Shown: positions 6,898 to 15,031, counted from the stretch's first letter. The stretch is DNA of 19,303 nucleotides from Arthrobacter sp. (GCA_018260285.1 JAGLBH010000015.1:1-19303), one strand, 5' to 3'. Made by a program: numbers and translations. The notes: generated from the letters alone by a model not told the origin.

Positions 6898-9050
6898 GCC
6901 ACGCACTCAGCGCATCGGCCCGCGCTCCTCAGAGCGGCACCCCCGTCCTGTCCGTCCGCAATCTTCACGTCCACTTTGGCACGGAGAACGGCACCGTCCA
7001 CGCCGTTCGCGGCGTCGACTTCGACCTCTACCCCGGCAAGGTCCTCGGCATTGTCGGCGAGTCGGGCTCCGGCAAGTCGGTCACGAGCTTGGCCATCATG
7101 GGTCTGCTTACTCCGAATGCCGACATCGACGGCTCCATCACCCTCGACGGCGTCGAGCTCCTCGGCAAGACGGACGCCCAGATGTCCAAGCACCGCGGCA
7201 AGGACATCGCCATGGTGTTCCAGGACCCGCTGTCCTCCCTGACGCCTGTGCTGACCATCGGCCGCCAGCTGACGGATGCGATCTCCATCCACAACCCGGA
7301 CTGGTCCCGTGAGCGCGTCGAGGCTCGGGCCGTCGAGCTGCTCGGTCTCGTCGGCATCCCGTCGCCGGCACAGCGCCTCAAGGCCTTTCCGCACGAGTTC
7401 TCAGGCGGAATGCGCCAGCGCGTTATGATCGCCATCGCCATCGCCAACAACCCCAAGGTCCTCATCTGCGACGAGCCGACCACGGCGCTCGACGTCACGA
7501 TCCAGGCGCAGGTGCTTGAGGTGCTCAAGGTCGCCCAGCGGGAGACGGGCGCCGCCGTCGTCTTCATCACCCACGATCTCGGTGTGATCGCAGGCTTCGC
7601 AGACGAGGCGATTGTCATGTACGCCGGAAAGCCGGTGGAGACCGGCTCGGTCGATGACATCTTCTACAGTCCGCGGATGCCGTACTCGATGGGCCTGCTG
7701 GCATCCGTGCCCCGTGTGGACACGGCGGAGAGCAAGGCGCTCGTTCCGATCAACGGCACGCCGCCGAACCTGCTCACCGAACCGACCGGATGCTCCTTCG
7801 CGCCCCGCTGCCCGCTCGCCGGGCCGGAGTGCCTCACAGGGGAGCCGGAGCTGCGGACCGTCAGCAACGGTCACCAGGCCGCCTGTGTCAAGGCCGGCTC
7901 TCTCGCGGACGTCGATGCCCGGGACATCTATCACGCACCCGAGATCCCGGACTCTCCGTTCGCCGCCGTCCCCCGCGAGGAGAGGACGAAAGTTCTCGAG
8001 CTCAACGACGTCAAGAAGCACTTCCCGCTGACCAAGGGAGCGCTCGTCAAGAAGCGAATCGGCACAGTCAAGGCCGTCGACGGACTGACCTTCGACATCC
8101 GCGAGGGCGAGTGCCTCTCGATCGTCGGCGAGTCCGGCTCGGGCAAGACGACAACGCTCCTCGAGATCATGGAGTTCAGCCACAAGGGCGACGGGGAGAT
8201 CATCCTCAACGGCGCGTCCAACCAGGTCAAGGAGAACACGGTCGGCAGCCGCAGCCGCGAGATCCGCTCTGACCTGCAGATGGTGTTCCAGGACCCCTCG
8301 GGCGCTCTCGATCCGCGATTCACGGTCTACGAGGTCCTCGCAGAGCCCCTCGAACAGTTCGGTTTCCCGAAGGACAAGATTGAGTCCCGCATCCGCGAGC
8401 TCATGAAGATCGTCGGGCTTCAGCCCGACCACGTGAACCGCTTCCCAGCCCAGTTCTCCGGCGGACAGCGCCAGCGCATCGGCATCGCCCGAGCGCTGGC
8501 CTCGAACCCGAAGCTCGTGGTCCTCGATGAGCCTGTCTCGGCTCTGGACGTCTCCGTCCAGGCCGGTGTCATCAACCTGCTCTCCTCGCTGAGGGCAGAG
8601 CTCGGGCTCTCCTACCTGCTCGTGGCGCACGACCTCTCCGTCGTGCGGCACATCTCCGATCGAGTCGCGGTCATGTACCTCGGCAAGATCGTCGAGATCG
8701 GAACGGCGGACGAGGTGTTCGACAACCCCCGCCACCCGTACACCCAAGCTCTTCTTTCGGCCATCCCCATCCCGGATCCGAAAGTCGAGCGGGAGCGGCA
8801 GCGCATCATCCTCACGGGTGACCTGCCGACCCCGCTGGATGCACCGAAGGGGTGCAGCTTCTCCGGACGCTGCCCCGTCTTCAAGATGCTTCCGCAAGAG
8901 AAGAAGGACAACTGCCTCTCGAACGTGCCGCCGCTGCAGCCTGACAGCTCCGCAGCGAACGGAACGGGCCAGTCCTTCGCCTGCTTCTACCCGGCTGCGG
9001 CCGAGGAGCTGGCCACCTCACACCCCACTATGGCGTCGAGCGCGTCATGA
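6894..9050 (+). CDS. Fused double ATPase of the peptide-type ABC transporter (DppD-DppF in one chain)
   Basis: This 718-residue protein joins two ATP-binding subunits that are separate in many bacteria. First domain: Walker A GESGSGKS (55-62), signature FSGGMRQR (169-176), Walker B ICDEPT (191-196), switch His227. Second domain: Walker A GESGSGKT (412-419), signature FSGGQRQR (521-528), Walker B LDEPV (544-548), switch His579. Each domain ends in the Cys-rich oligopeptide-transporter module: C300, C306, C313, C331 and C654, C660, C674, C697. In a solved mycobacterial Dpp transporter this module binds an iron-sulfur cluster; here that is an inference. The start overlaps the second permease (ATGA), and the stop overlaps the binding protein gene. 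Confidence 0.93.
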   Translation: MSHALSASARAPQSGTPVLSVRNLHVHFGTENGTVHAVRGVDFDLYPGKVLGIVGESGSGKSVTSLAIMGLLTPNADIDGSITLDGVELLGKTDAQMSKHRGKDIAMVFQDPLSSLTPVLTIGRQLTDAISIHNPDWSRERVEARAVELLGLVGIPSPAQRLKAFPHEFSGGMRQRVMIAIAIANNPKVLICDEPTTALDVTIQAQVLEVLKVAQRETGAAVVFITHDLGVIAGFADEAIVMYAGKPVETGSVDDIFYSPRMPYSMGLLASVPRVDTAESKALVPINGTPPNLLTEPTGCSFAPRCPLAGPECLTGEPELRTVSNGHQAACVKAGSLADVDARDIYHAPEIPDSPFAAVPREERTKVLELNDVKKHFPLTKGALVKKRIGTVKAVDGLTFDIREGECLSIVGESGSGKTTTLLEIMEFSHKGDGEIILNGASNQVKENTVGSRSREIRSDLQMVFQDPSGALDPRFTVYEVLAEPLEQFGFPKDKIESRIRELMKIVGLQPDHVNRFPAQFSGGQRQRIGIARALASNPKLVVLDEPVSALDVSVQAGVINLLSSLRAELGLSYLLVAHDLSVVRHISDRVAVMYLGKIVEIGTADEVFDNPRHPYTQALLSAIPIPDPKVERERQRIILTGDLPTPLDAPKGCSFSGRCPVFKMLPQEKKDNCLSNVPPLQPDSSAANGTGQSFACFYPAAAEELATSHPTMASSAS

Positions 9051-10792
9051 AGAAAGGTCTGATCACCATGATCATGGGACAGAAGGCAACCGCCTCCCGC
9101 ACGATGAAGGTCTCTGCCGTGGCAGTGGCCACCGCTCTCGCCCTCTCCGCCTGCGGCGGCGGCAACGGAAGCACAAAGGCCTCCGGCCCCTCCGCCGGTC
9201 AGGAAGGCGAGCTCAAGACCGCCATGAACCCGCAGCCGGTCGACAAGCTCGACCAGGGCGGCACCCTTCAGCTCTCCATCGACTCGATCGGCCCGGACTT
9301 CAACACGTTCTCGGCCAACGGCAACTCGATGACCAACAACGAGATGCAGGACACGTTCAACCAGGCCCGCGTCTTCAAGTACAAGGCTGACGGCACCCCC
9401 GAGCTGGACAAGAACTACATGGAAGACGCCAAGTCCGAGATGAAGGACGGCAAGCAGGTCATCACCTACACCTTCCGCAAGGACGCCAAGTTCAACGACG
9501 GCACCCCGATGGACTACAAGGTCATCGAGAACATGGCCAAGGTCCTCTCCGGCCAGAACAAGGACTACGCTCTCGTCTCCACCGCAGGCTACGAGGACAT
9601 CGAGAAGGTCGAGAAGGGCGCAACGGACAACGTCGCCGTCGTGACCATGAAGAAAGAGTTCTACCCCTGGCAGGAAATGTTCTCCGCCTCCTACGGCGCG
9701 GGCCTCTTCCACCCGGCGATCAACACCCCAGAGATCTTCAACAACGGCCTGACGAAGCTGCACCCCGAGTGGTACGCGGGCCCGTTCAAGATCGGCACCT
9801 TCGACGAGTCCGCGAAGACCCTTTCCGTCGTCCCGAACGACAAGTGGTGGGGCGAGAAGCCGGTTCTCGAAAAGGTCATCTACCGGACGATGGAGACGAC
9901 CGCTGAGATCAGCGCCTTCAAGAACGGCGAGATCGACGCCGTCGGCGCCGCCAACCTCAACCGCTACCAGCAGGTCAAGGACGCCCAGAACGCCGACGAG
10001 CGCCGCGGCCAGCGCCTCTCCGTCTTCGGCCTCGTGTTCAACGCGAAGTCCGACTCCCCTGTCAAGGACCTCCAGGTCCGCAAGGCCATCTGGCAGGCCA
10101 CGAACCGCGACCAGATGCGCGATGTCCGATACAAGGGCCTCAACTGGAAGGAGACCGCACCGGGCTCCTGGATGAGCATGCCGTTCTCCCCGCTCTACGA
10201 GGACAATATGCCCGTCAAGTACTCCGTCGAGGAGTCCAACAAGACCCTCGAGGCCGCCGGCTGGAAGAAGGGCTCCGACGGCTTCTACGCCAAGGACGGC
10301 AAGAAGCTCACTATCAAGATGACGAACTTCGGCCAGGATCCGACGCAGACGGCTCTCGCGCAGACCTACCAGGCGCAGATGAAGGCCGCCGGCATCGAGC
10401 TCAAGATCGACAACCGCGGCGACTCCCAGTTCAACGACACGATGGCCAAGAAGAACTTCGAGACCATCATGATGGGCTACACCGTCGGCTCTGACCCGAC
10501 GAACGCCCCGAAGCAGTACTACAAGACGGGTGGAGAGAACATCTCCGCCACCGGCACTGCTGAGATCGACAAGATGATCGCGGACTTCAAGCTCACGGAC
10601 AACGCCCCGGAGCGCGCGAAGAAGGCCAACGCCATCGAGAAGAAGGCCATGGAGCAGTACGGCATGCTTCCGATGTGGAACGGCCCTGTCATCAACTTCT
10701 ACCGCAAGGGCCTGGCCAACTACGGTCCGCGCCTCTACCAGACGCTGGACTGGTCGACGGTCGGCTTCGAGAAGGGCTCGACCCACAAGTAG
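9047..10792 (+). CDS. Peptide-type ABC transporter substrate-binding lipoprotein (SBP family 5)
   Basis: A 581-residue extracellular binding protein with a lipoprotein signal: a basic start, hydrophobic helix and lipobox LSAC with Cys36, followed by a Gly/Ser linker. Family-5 features include the lobe I text GGTLQLSIDSIGPDFNTF and the region ITYTFRKDAKFNDGTPMDYK, typical of DppA/OppA. It captures the substrate and delivers it to the permeases. The ATG at 9047 overlaps the previous stop as ATGA. A later in-frame ATG at 9068 has a much better Shine-Dalgarno (AAGAAAGG, 9050-9057), and a shorter signal from there is equally plausible. Being last, it is followed by a strong hairpin terminator. Confidence 0.93.
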   Translation: MKKGLITMIMGQKATASRTMKVSAVAVATALALSACGGGNGSTKASGPSAGQEGELKTAMNPQPVDKLDQGGTLQLSIDSIGPDFNTFSANGNSMTNNEMQDTFNQARVFKYKADGTPELDKNYMEDAKSEMKDGKQVITYTFRKDAKFNDGTPMDYKVIENMAKVLSGQNKDYALVSTAGYEDIEKVEKGATDNVAVVTMKKEFYPWQEMFSASYGAGLFHPAINTPEIFNNGLTKLHPEWYAGPFKIGTFDESAKTLSVVPNDKWWGEKPVLEKVIYRTMETTAEISAFKNGEIDAVGAANLNRYQQVKDAQNADERRGQRLSVFGLVFNAKSDSPVKDLQVRKAIWQATNRDQMRDVRYKGLNWKETAPGSWMSMPFSPLYEDNMPVKYSVEESNKTLEAAGWKKGSDGFYAKDGKKLTIKMTNFGQDPTQTALAQTYQAQMKAAGIELKIDNRGDSQFNDTMAKKNFETIMMGYTVGSDPTNAPKQYYKTGGENISATGTAEIDKMIADFKLTDNAPERAKKANAIEKKAMEQYGMLPMWNGPVINFYRKGLANYGPRLYQTLDWSTVGFEKGSTHK

Positions 10793-10820
10793 CCCTTGCT
10801 CCGCCGTCACCGGCTGACGA

Positions 10821-10886
10821 AGAACCCCCAGTCTGCCCCTCACACCCCCGAGACATCGGGTGCGGAGGGTGCAGGCCGGGGGTTCT
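10821..10886 (+). terminator. Long hairpin ending the ABC transporter operon
   Basis: AGAACCCCC at 10821-10829 pairs perfectly with GGGGGTTCT at 10878-10886. Inside the loop a second stem forms around CCGA-GACA-TCGG (10848-10859) with flanking partly paired bases, so the whole segment can fold into one long imperfect hairpin. It starts 29 bases after the binding protein stop. A pyrimidine-rich but not U-rich tract follows. Confidence 0.65.
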
Positions 10887-10942
10887 GCTCTTCCTGCTGT
10901 AGCGCTGTTCCCTCCCTCTCCCGTGCTCCCGTGGGGCGGCAG

Positions 10943-10982
10943 TCCAGACTGCGGCCGCCTTCTCCAGACTGCGGCCGCCTTC
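10943..10982. repeat. 20-bp perfect tandem duplication
   Basis: A 20-bp unit beginning TCCAGACTGCGG and ending CCGCCTTC is present at 10943-10962 and 10963-10982 without mismatch. Each unit holds a NotI-type GCGGCCGC palindrome. The first copy also lies in a small perfect dyad GCAGTC-CA-GACTGC (10939-10952). Confidence 0.9.
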
Positions 10983-11039
10983 ACGCCCGGATCCGCGAGG
11001 ATCGGCCCGAAGGTGTCCGTGATCTGGAGAAGGCGGCCG
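10952..11039. repeat. 17-bp perfect inverted repeat with 54-base loop
   Basis: CGGCCGCCTTCTCCAGA at 10952-10968 is the exact reverse complement of TCTGGAGAAGGCGGCCG at 11023-11039. The loop holds a further small hairpin GATCC-GCGA-GGATC (10990-11003). The left arm spans the join of the 20-bp tandem duplication, so the second unit can form an alternative 11-bp pairing with the same right arm (10972-10982 with 11029-11039). No gene is recognised here, and the function is unknown. Confidence 0.8.
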
Positions 11040-11071
11040 TGACATGGATCGGCAGCACCAGGGACGGCAAA

Positions 11072-11103
11072 GGGGCCGCCCCGTCCGCAGACAGAGCGGC
11101 CCC
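11072..11103 (-). terminator. Hairpin terminator of the DJ-1/PfpI gene
   Basis: GGGGCCGC at 11072-11079 pairs with GCGGCCCC at 11096-11103 around a 16-base loop. It is 57 bases beyond the end of the leftward gene. On that strand the stem is followed by TTTGCC, a short U-tract. Confidence 0.55.
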
Positions 11104-11160
11104 CTCAGCTGCCCGGAGACGGATGCCTACCGCCGCTCCTGAGCGCTGCCGGCACAGGGA

Positions 11161-11934
11161 TCAGTGGCCCTGGGCCTCTTCTTCCTCAGCGGCCTTCTCG
11201 GCGTCCTTCTGGGCGCGCAGAGCCTCGGCCTCAGCCTCTTCCTGCTTCTTCTCGCGGCGGACGGCCACGGTGATGAGCTTGACCATCTCCTTGGCCACGC
11301 CAGCGGCCGACGCCGGGTTCTGGCCCGTCACCAGGTTGCCGTCGACGACGACGTTCTCCTCGAACTCAGCGCCCTCCTTGTAGGTGGCGCCGTCCTCCTC
11401 GAGGGCGGTCTGCAGAAGGAAGGGAACGTACTGGTCCTTCTTGACGGCCTTCTCCTCGGCATTGGTGAAGCTCGTGACCTTCTTCTCCTCCACGATGCGC
11501 AGGCCGTTCTCCAGCTCAGCGCCGAGAAGGCCGGCCACGCCGTGGCAGACTGCGCCGACCACGCCGCCGTCGTCGAACACCTGGGCCACGAGCTTCTGGA
11601 GACCCTCGTTCTTCGGGAAGTCCCACATGGTGCCGTGGCCGCCGACGAGGTAGACGGCGTCGTAGAGATCCGGGTCCACGACCTCGACCTTGGGGGTGTT
11701 GTAGAGCGAGGCCTTGACGGTCTCGTCCTTGAGGAAGCTCACGGCGATCTCGTCGTCCTCATCGGTGCCGTCCTGCGGGGGCACGCCGCCGGCGATCGAG
11801 GCGAAGTCCACGAAGTAGCCGGCGTCCGTGAAGACCTTCCACGGGTGGGCCGCCTCGGGCACGAAGTAGCCGGTCTTCTCACCGCTGTCTCCGAGCTCAT
11901 CGTGGCTGGTCAGAACGAGCAGAACCTTCTTCAT
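11161..11934 (-). CDS. DJ-1/PfpI-superfamily protein, Hsp31-like, with charged C-terminal tail
   Basis: This 257-residue protein starts at the ATG at 11934, preceded by a perfect Shine-Dalgarno (AGGAGG, rather than a farther upstream in-frame start). The domain begins MKKVLLVLTSHDELG; the nucleophile elbow GAVCHGVAGLL holds Cys130 with His131, Glu27 lies in VPEAAHPW, and GGHGTMWDFP spans 98-107. This Glu-Cys-His set matches Hsp31-type glyoxalase III/chaperone or deglycase members; the exact reaction is not settled for such proteins, but a role in methylglyoxal or carbonyl stress is likely. Residues about 225-257 are an extra Glu/Ala/Lys-rich helical or coiled-coil tail. It stands alone and divergent from the Fur-catalase operon. 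Confidence 0.88.
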   Translation of the reverse strand: MKKVLLVLTSHDELGDSGEKTGYFVPEAAHPWKVFTDAGYFVDFASIAGGVPPQDGTDEDDEIAVSFLKDETVKASLYNTPKVEVVDPDLYDAVYLVGGHGTMWDFPKNEGLQKLVAQVFDDGGVVGAVCHGVAGLLGAELENGLRIVEEKKVTSFTNAEEKAVKKDQYVPFLLQTALEEDGATYKEGAEFEENVVVDGNLVTGQNPASAAGVAKEMVKLITVAVRREKKQEEAEAEALRAQKDAEKAAEEEEAQGH

Positions 11935-11979
11935 AGTGCCTCCTGGGCTTCTCAAGGATGAATCGCGTGCTTTACCCCC

Positions 11980-12004
11980 ATACCGTAGGCAGACGAGGCT
12001 GAAC
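11980..12004 (-). promoter_or_regulatory. Possible general-stress (SigB/SigF-like) promoter for the DJ-1/PfpI gene
   Basis: The minus strand reads GTTC (12004-12001), a 15-base spacer, then CGGTAT (11985-11980). This resembles the GNNT-N14-16-GGGTAT pattern of actinobacterial SigB/SigF-type promoters. It lies about 46 bases before the gene. The match is short and could be chance. Confidence 0.25.
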
Positions 12005-12040
12005 GTTCCCAGGGAATCTGCCCGGTTTAGGGCGGCCTTT

Positions 12041-12052
12041 ATTGTGAACAAT
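12041..12052. promoter_or_regulatory. Candidate Fur-type operator upstream of the fur-catalase operon
   Basis: ATTGTGAACAAT is an inverted repeat of ATTGT/ACAAT arms in AT-rich surroundings, 16 bases before the fur start at 12069. Fur-family proteins next to catalase genes (FurA, CatR, PerR) commonly control their own promoter through similar AT-rich dyads. A protein bound here would block the Fur gene, and could also affect the divergent DJ-1/PfpI gene whose start is 106 bases away. Confidence 0.45.
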
Positions 12053-12068
12053 TCAGAAGTAGGCCAGA

Positions 12069-12602
12069 ATGAGGGACATGGAGAGTGCAACGCACGTCAC
12101 AGCAGACGGGAGCCTCGCAGAGGCCCGCGCTGCCGACCTGCGCGCCGTCGGCCTGCGAGCCACACAGCAGCGCCTGGCCGTTCTGGCCGCCCTGGACTCC
12201 CCCGCAACAGCAGAGCACCTCCTCGCGGAGGAAGTCTGCCGTGCGGTGCAGAGCTCCGGCGGCCCGGCCTCGGCGATCTCTCTCCAGTCTGTCTACGTGA
12301 TCCTCGGCGACCTTGAGCGAGCAGGGCTCATTCGCAAAGTGGATCTCGGCACGGGACGGGCGCTCTACGAGGCGACGGTGGACGACAATCACCACCACGC
12401 CATCTGCCGCGTGTGCGGCCGCGTGGACGACGTGCCCTGCAGCGTCGGCCATGCCCCATGCATCGATCCCGGGCTCACGAGCCTGCGGGTTGAGGCCGCG
12501 GAGGTCATCTTCCGCGGTGTGTGCAGCGAGTGCGACAGCGGCGGGCAGGCCCCGTCGTCGTTCACCTCGACGCCAGTGTTTCCGATAGAAAAAACGGAGT
12601 GA
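12069..12602 (+). CDS. Fur-family peroxide or metal sensing regulator (FurA/CatR-like)
   Basis: This 177-residue protein has the Fur winged-helix domain at about 22-100 (LRATQQRLAVLAALDSP, then the recognition region SLQSVYVILGDLERAGLI) and a C-terminal dimerisation and metal domain. HHH is at 108-110; the two structural zinc pairs are C113/C116 (CRVC) and C152/C155 (CSEC). Two further Cys (124, 131) lie between them. Position directly before catalase (3 bases apart) and the family fit a peroxide-responsive repressor like Streptomyces CatR or mycobacterial FurA, but metal preference cannot be told from sequence. The ATG at 12078 is an alternative start; neither has an ideal Shine-Dalgarno. 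Confidence 0.88.
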   Translation: MRDMESATHVTADGSLAEARAADLRAVGLRATQQRLAVLAALDSPATAEHLLAEEVCRAVQSSGGPASAISLQSVYVILGDLERAGLIRKVDLGTGRALYEATVDDNHHHAICRVCGRVDDVPCSVGHAPCIDPGLTSLRVEAAEVIFRGVCSECDSGGQAPSSFTSTPVFPIEKTE

Positions 12603-12605
12603 ATC

Positions 12606-14048
12606 ATGACTGAATCCAAGTTCCCGTCCACTACCCCTGAGGGCGCACCCGCCGTCTCGGATCGCAACTCGCTGACGATCGGCAACAACGGCCCCATCGT
12701 TCTGCACGATCACCACCTGATCGAGTCCCTCCAGCACTTCAACCGCATGAACGTCCCGGAGCGTCGCCCGCACGCCAAGGGCTCGGGCGCCTTCGGCACC
12801 TTCGAGACCACCGCAGACGTCTCCCGCTACACGAAGGCAGCCCTCTTCCAGCCGGGCGCCAAGGTCGACATGCTCGCCCGCTTCTCCACCGTGGCCGGCG
12901 AGCTCGGCTCCCCGGACACCTGGCGCGACGTGCGCGGCTTCTCCCTGAAGTTCTACACCCAGGAAGGCAACCTGGACATCGTGGGCAACAACACCCCGGT
13001 GTTCTTCGTGCGCGACCCCATGAAGTTCCCGCACTTCATCCGCTCGCAGAAGCGCCTCCCGGACTCGGGCCTGCGCGACGCCGACATGCAGTGGGACTTC
13101 TGGACGCAGAACCCGGAGACCGCACACCAGGTCACCTACCTCATGGGCGACCGCGGCCTCCCCGCCACGTGGCGCAACATGCACGGCTTCAGCTCCCACA
13201 CCTACATGTGGGTCAACGAGGCCGGCGAGAAGTTCTGGGTCAAGTACCACTTCCGCACCGACCAGGGCGAGAAAAACCTCACCGCAGCCGAGGCGGAGAA
13301 GATCGCCGGCGCGGACGCGGACTTCCACCGCCGCGACCTCTTCGACGCGATCAACCGCGGCGAGTTCCCGTCCTGGACCCTCCACGTCCAGGTCATGCCG
13401 TACGAAGAGGCCAAGACGTACCGCTTCAACCCGTTCGACCTCACGAAGGTCTGGTCCCACAAGGACTACCCGCTCATCGAGGTCGGCAAGATGACCCTCA
13501 ACCGCAACCCGGAGAACCACTTCGCGCAGATCGAGCAGGCGTCCTTCGCCCCCTCGAACACGGTTCCGGGCACGGGCTTCTCCCCGGACAAGATGCTGCT
13601 CGGCCGCGTCTTCGCCTACGCAGACGCCGCCCGCTACCGCATCGGCACGAACTTCGCGCAGCTCCCGGTCAACCGCCCGATCGTCCCGGTGAACAGCTAC
13701 AGCCAGGACGGCCACATGCGCTTCGACCACACCGGCGCTGCGCCGATCTACGCGCCGAACACGGCAGGCCGCCCCTGGTCTGACGAGACCGGCGCCGTGG
13801 ACAACTCGTGGGAGAACGACGGCGAGCTCGTCCGCTCCTCCTACGACCTGCACTCCGAGGACGACGACTTCGGCCAGGCAGGCACCCTGTACCGCGAGGT
13901 CTTCGACGACGAGCAGCGCGCTCGCTTCCTCGAGACCCTCACGGGCCAGCTGGCCGGCATCAAGCGGGACGTGGTTCGCCAGAACTTCGTCACGTACTGG
14001 ACCAACGTGGACGCAAACCTCGGGGCAAAGCTCGCAGAGCAGCTCTAA
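12606..14048 (+). CDS. katA: Monofunctional heme catalase, small-subunit type
   Basis: This 480-residue protein converts hydrogen peroxide to water and oxygen in the cytoplasm. The length and the start [23 protein letters not shown] fit the small-subunit clade. Catalytic His56 lies in [12 protein letters not shown], Asn129 in [12 protein letters not shown], and the heme ligand Tyr338 in [12 protein letters not shown], with Arg334 in the usual R-x-F-x-Y arrangement. No signal peptide is present. A GGAG Shine-Dalgarno (12597-12600) sits in the last codons of the Fur gene, so the two are one operon and probably coupled. The gene ends at a strong hairpin. Confidence 0.96.
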   Translation: MTESKFPSTTPEGAPAVSDRNSLTIGNNGPIVLHDHHLIESLQHFNRMNVPERRPHAKGSGAFGTFETTADVSRYTKAALFQPGAKVDMLARFSTVAGELGSPDTWRDVRGFSLKFYTQEGNLDIVGNNTPVFFVRDPMKFPHFIRSQKRLPDSGLRDADMQWDFWTQNPETAHQVTYLMGDRGLPATWRNMHGFSSHTYMWVNEAGEKFWVKYHFRTDQGEKNLTAAEAEKIAGADADFHRRDLFDAINRGEFPSWTLHVQVMPYEEAKTYRFNPFDLTKVWSHKDYPLIEVGKMTLNRNPENHFAQIEQASFAPSNTVPGTGFSPDKMLLGRVFAYADAARYRIGTNFAQLPVNRPIVPVNSYSQDGHMRFDHTGAAPIYAPNTAGRPWSDETGAVDNSWENDGELVRSSYDLHSEDDDFGQAGTLYREVFDDEQRARFLETLTGQLAGIKRDVVRQNFVTYWTNVDANLGAKLAEQL

Positions 14049-14099
14049 GGCACATGAGTCCGCCGCGCTGGGCTGAGAGCACAGCGCGGGCCTGAGACG

Positions 14100-14139
14100 C
14101 CAACGGCCGCTCGCCTCGGAAGAGGCGGGCGGCCGTTGG
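14100..14139. terminator. Strong hairpin terminator after catalase
   Basis: CCAACGGCCGC (14100-14110) pairs with GCGGCCGTTGG (14129-14139), and CGCCTC (14112-14117) pairs with GAGGCG (14122-14127). The result is an 18-bp stem with one mismatched pair and a four-base GGAA-type loop. It lies between converging genes (catalase and the TetR-type regulator) and may serve both, though neither side has a long U-tract. Confidence 0.8.
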
Positions 14140-14208
14140 TCTGTGCTCTTCAGGAGAGAGCGGGCTTCGGGGAAGCGGGCAGAGCGTATAGAGCGTGCGG
14201 AGAAAGGC

Positions 14209-14895
14209 TCAGCGAGCCGGGTTCGGACGGTTCTCGACGGCGGCGGCCTGCGCCTGGGGGACGGCGGAGACCTTCTTGGAGAGCATCTCCTCCTGGGTCA
14301 GGCCGCACTTCTCGAGGTTGAGGAGAAGGATCTCCTTGAACCCTGCCAGAGCGGTCTTGACGGCAGCGTCGCTCGCCTCGGTGTCCCCCGTGAGGGCATA
14401 GCGGAAGCGGATGCCGCAGATCTGGTTGACGAGGCTGTCCGCCATGGAGTGAGCGAAGTCCTTCGGGTAGCCGAGCCCCTCGAGGTACTCTTCGGCGAAG
14501 ACCGCCCACATGTCCATGTAGCGCCCCATGGCGTGCGTGGGCTTGCTGCTGACGATGTCCATCGTGGCCGCCTCGATCTGCAGGCGCAGGAGATGACGGG
14601 TCTTGTCATCCTCGAGGTGCCGCGTGGAGAGCATGACGAGCTCTTCGAATCCCGCAAAGTCGAACTCCAGATCCTGCGGAAGCCCGAGGTTGAGGATTCG
14701 ATAGTCCACCTCGCGAACGATGTCTCCCAGAAGGGCCTCCCGGTTGCCGAACTGGTAGACGAGGACGTAGGAGCTCACCCCCAAGGCGTCTGCGAGAGTG
14801 CGGAACGTGACTGAGGCCAGTGTCTTATGGCGCAGGTGCTCGAGGATCTCCTCGAGGAGCTGCTTTTTCCTGTCGAGTGCTTTAGGTCTACCCAT
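14209..14895 (-). CDS. TetR/AcrR-family transcriptional regulator
   Basis: This 228-residue protein has the TetR helix-turn-helix at about 25-50 (VTFRTLADALGVSSYVLVYQFGNREALL), followed by an all-helical ligand-binding domain to about 205. The last ~20 residues are a polar tail. It is monocistronic and convergent with catalase. Target and ligand are unknown: no transporter or enzyme gene shares its transcript, and the nearest dyad operators in the window lie elsewhere. The ATG at 14895 has no clear Shine-Dalgarno. The upstream 60 bases are AT-rich, with an 8-T tract at 14956-14963. Confidence 0.87.
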   Translation of the reverse strand: MGRPKALDRKKQLLEEILEHLRHKTLASVTFRTLADALGVSSYVLVYQFGNREALLGDIVREVDYRILNLGLPQDLEFDFAGFEELVMLSTRHLEDDKTRHLLRLQIEAATMDIVSSKPTHAMGRYMDMWAVFAEEYLEGLGYPKDFAHSMADSLVNQICGIRFRYALTGDTEASDAAVKTALAGFKEILLLNLEKCGLTQEEMLSKKVSAVPQAQAAAVENRPNPAR

Positions 14896-15031
14896 GAATA
14901 CGACGATAAGAGATCGAGCGTCAAAAAGTCACATCGACAGGAACCCTTTGAGAAATTTTTTTTCGCTCGACGGCGGGCGTCTCTGAGCCGCGTGAGAAAA
15001 ATCGTGCACTTTCTGCAAAGGCACGGAGTTC

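Noticed and set aside
10796..11383. Plus-strand frame after the ABC operon
   Set aside because: It runs through two hairpin terminators, repeats and the antisense of the DJ-1/PfpI gene; no coding character.
12039..13853. 604-codon minus-strand frame opposite fur and catalase
   Set aside because: Antisense shadow with Val/Arg/Glu-rich composition; no domain seen.
14908..14940. Possible TetR operator upstream of the TetR-type gene (TCGA...TCGA flanks)
   Set aside because: The arms outside the short TCGA ends do not match, so it is not a credible dyad.
14956..14963. Eight-T tract as a terminator U-run
   Set aside because: No GC stem precedes it on the plus strand, and for the leftward sigma gene it would be an A-run.
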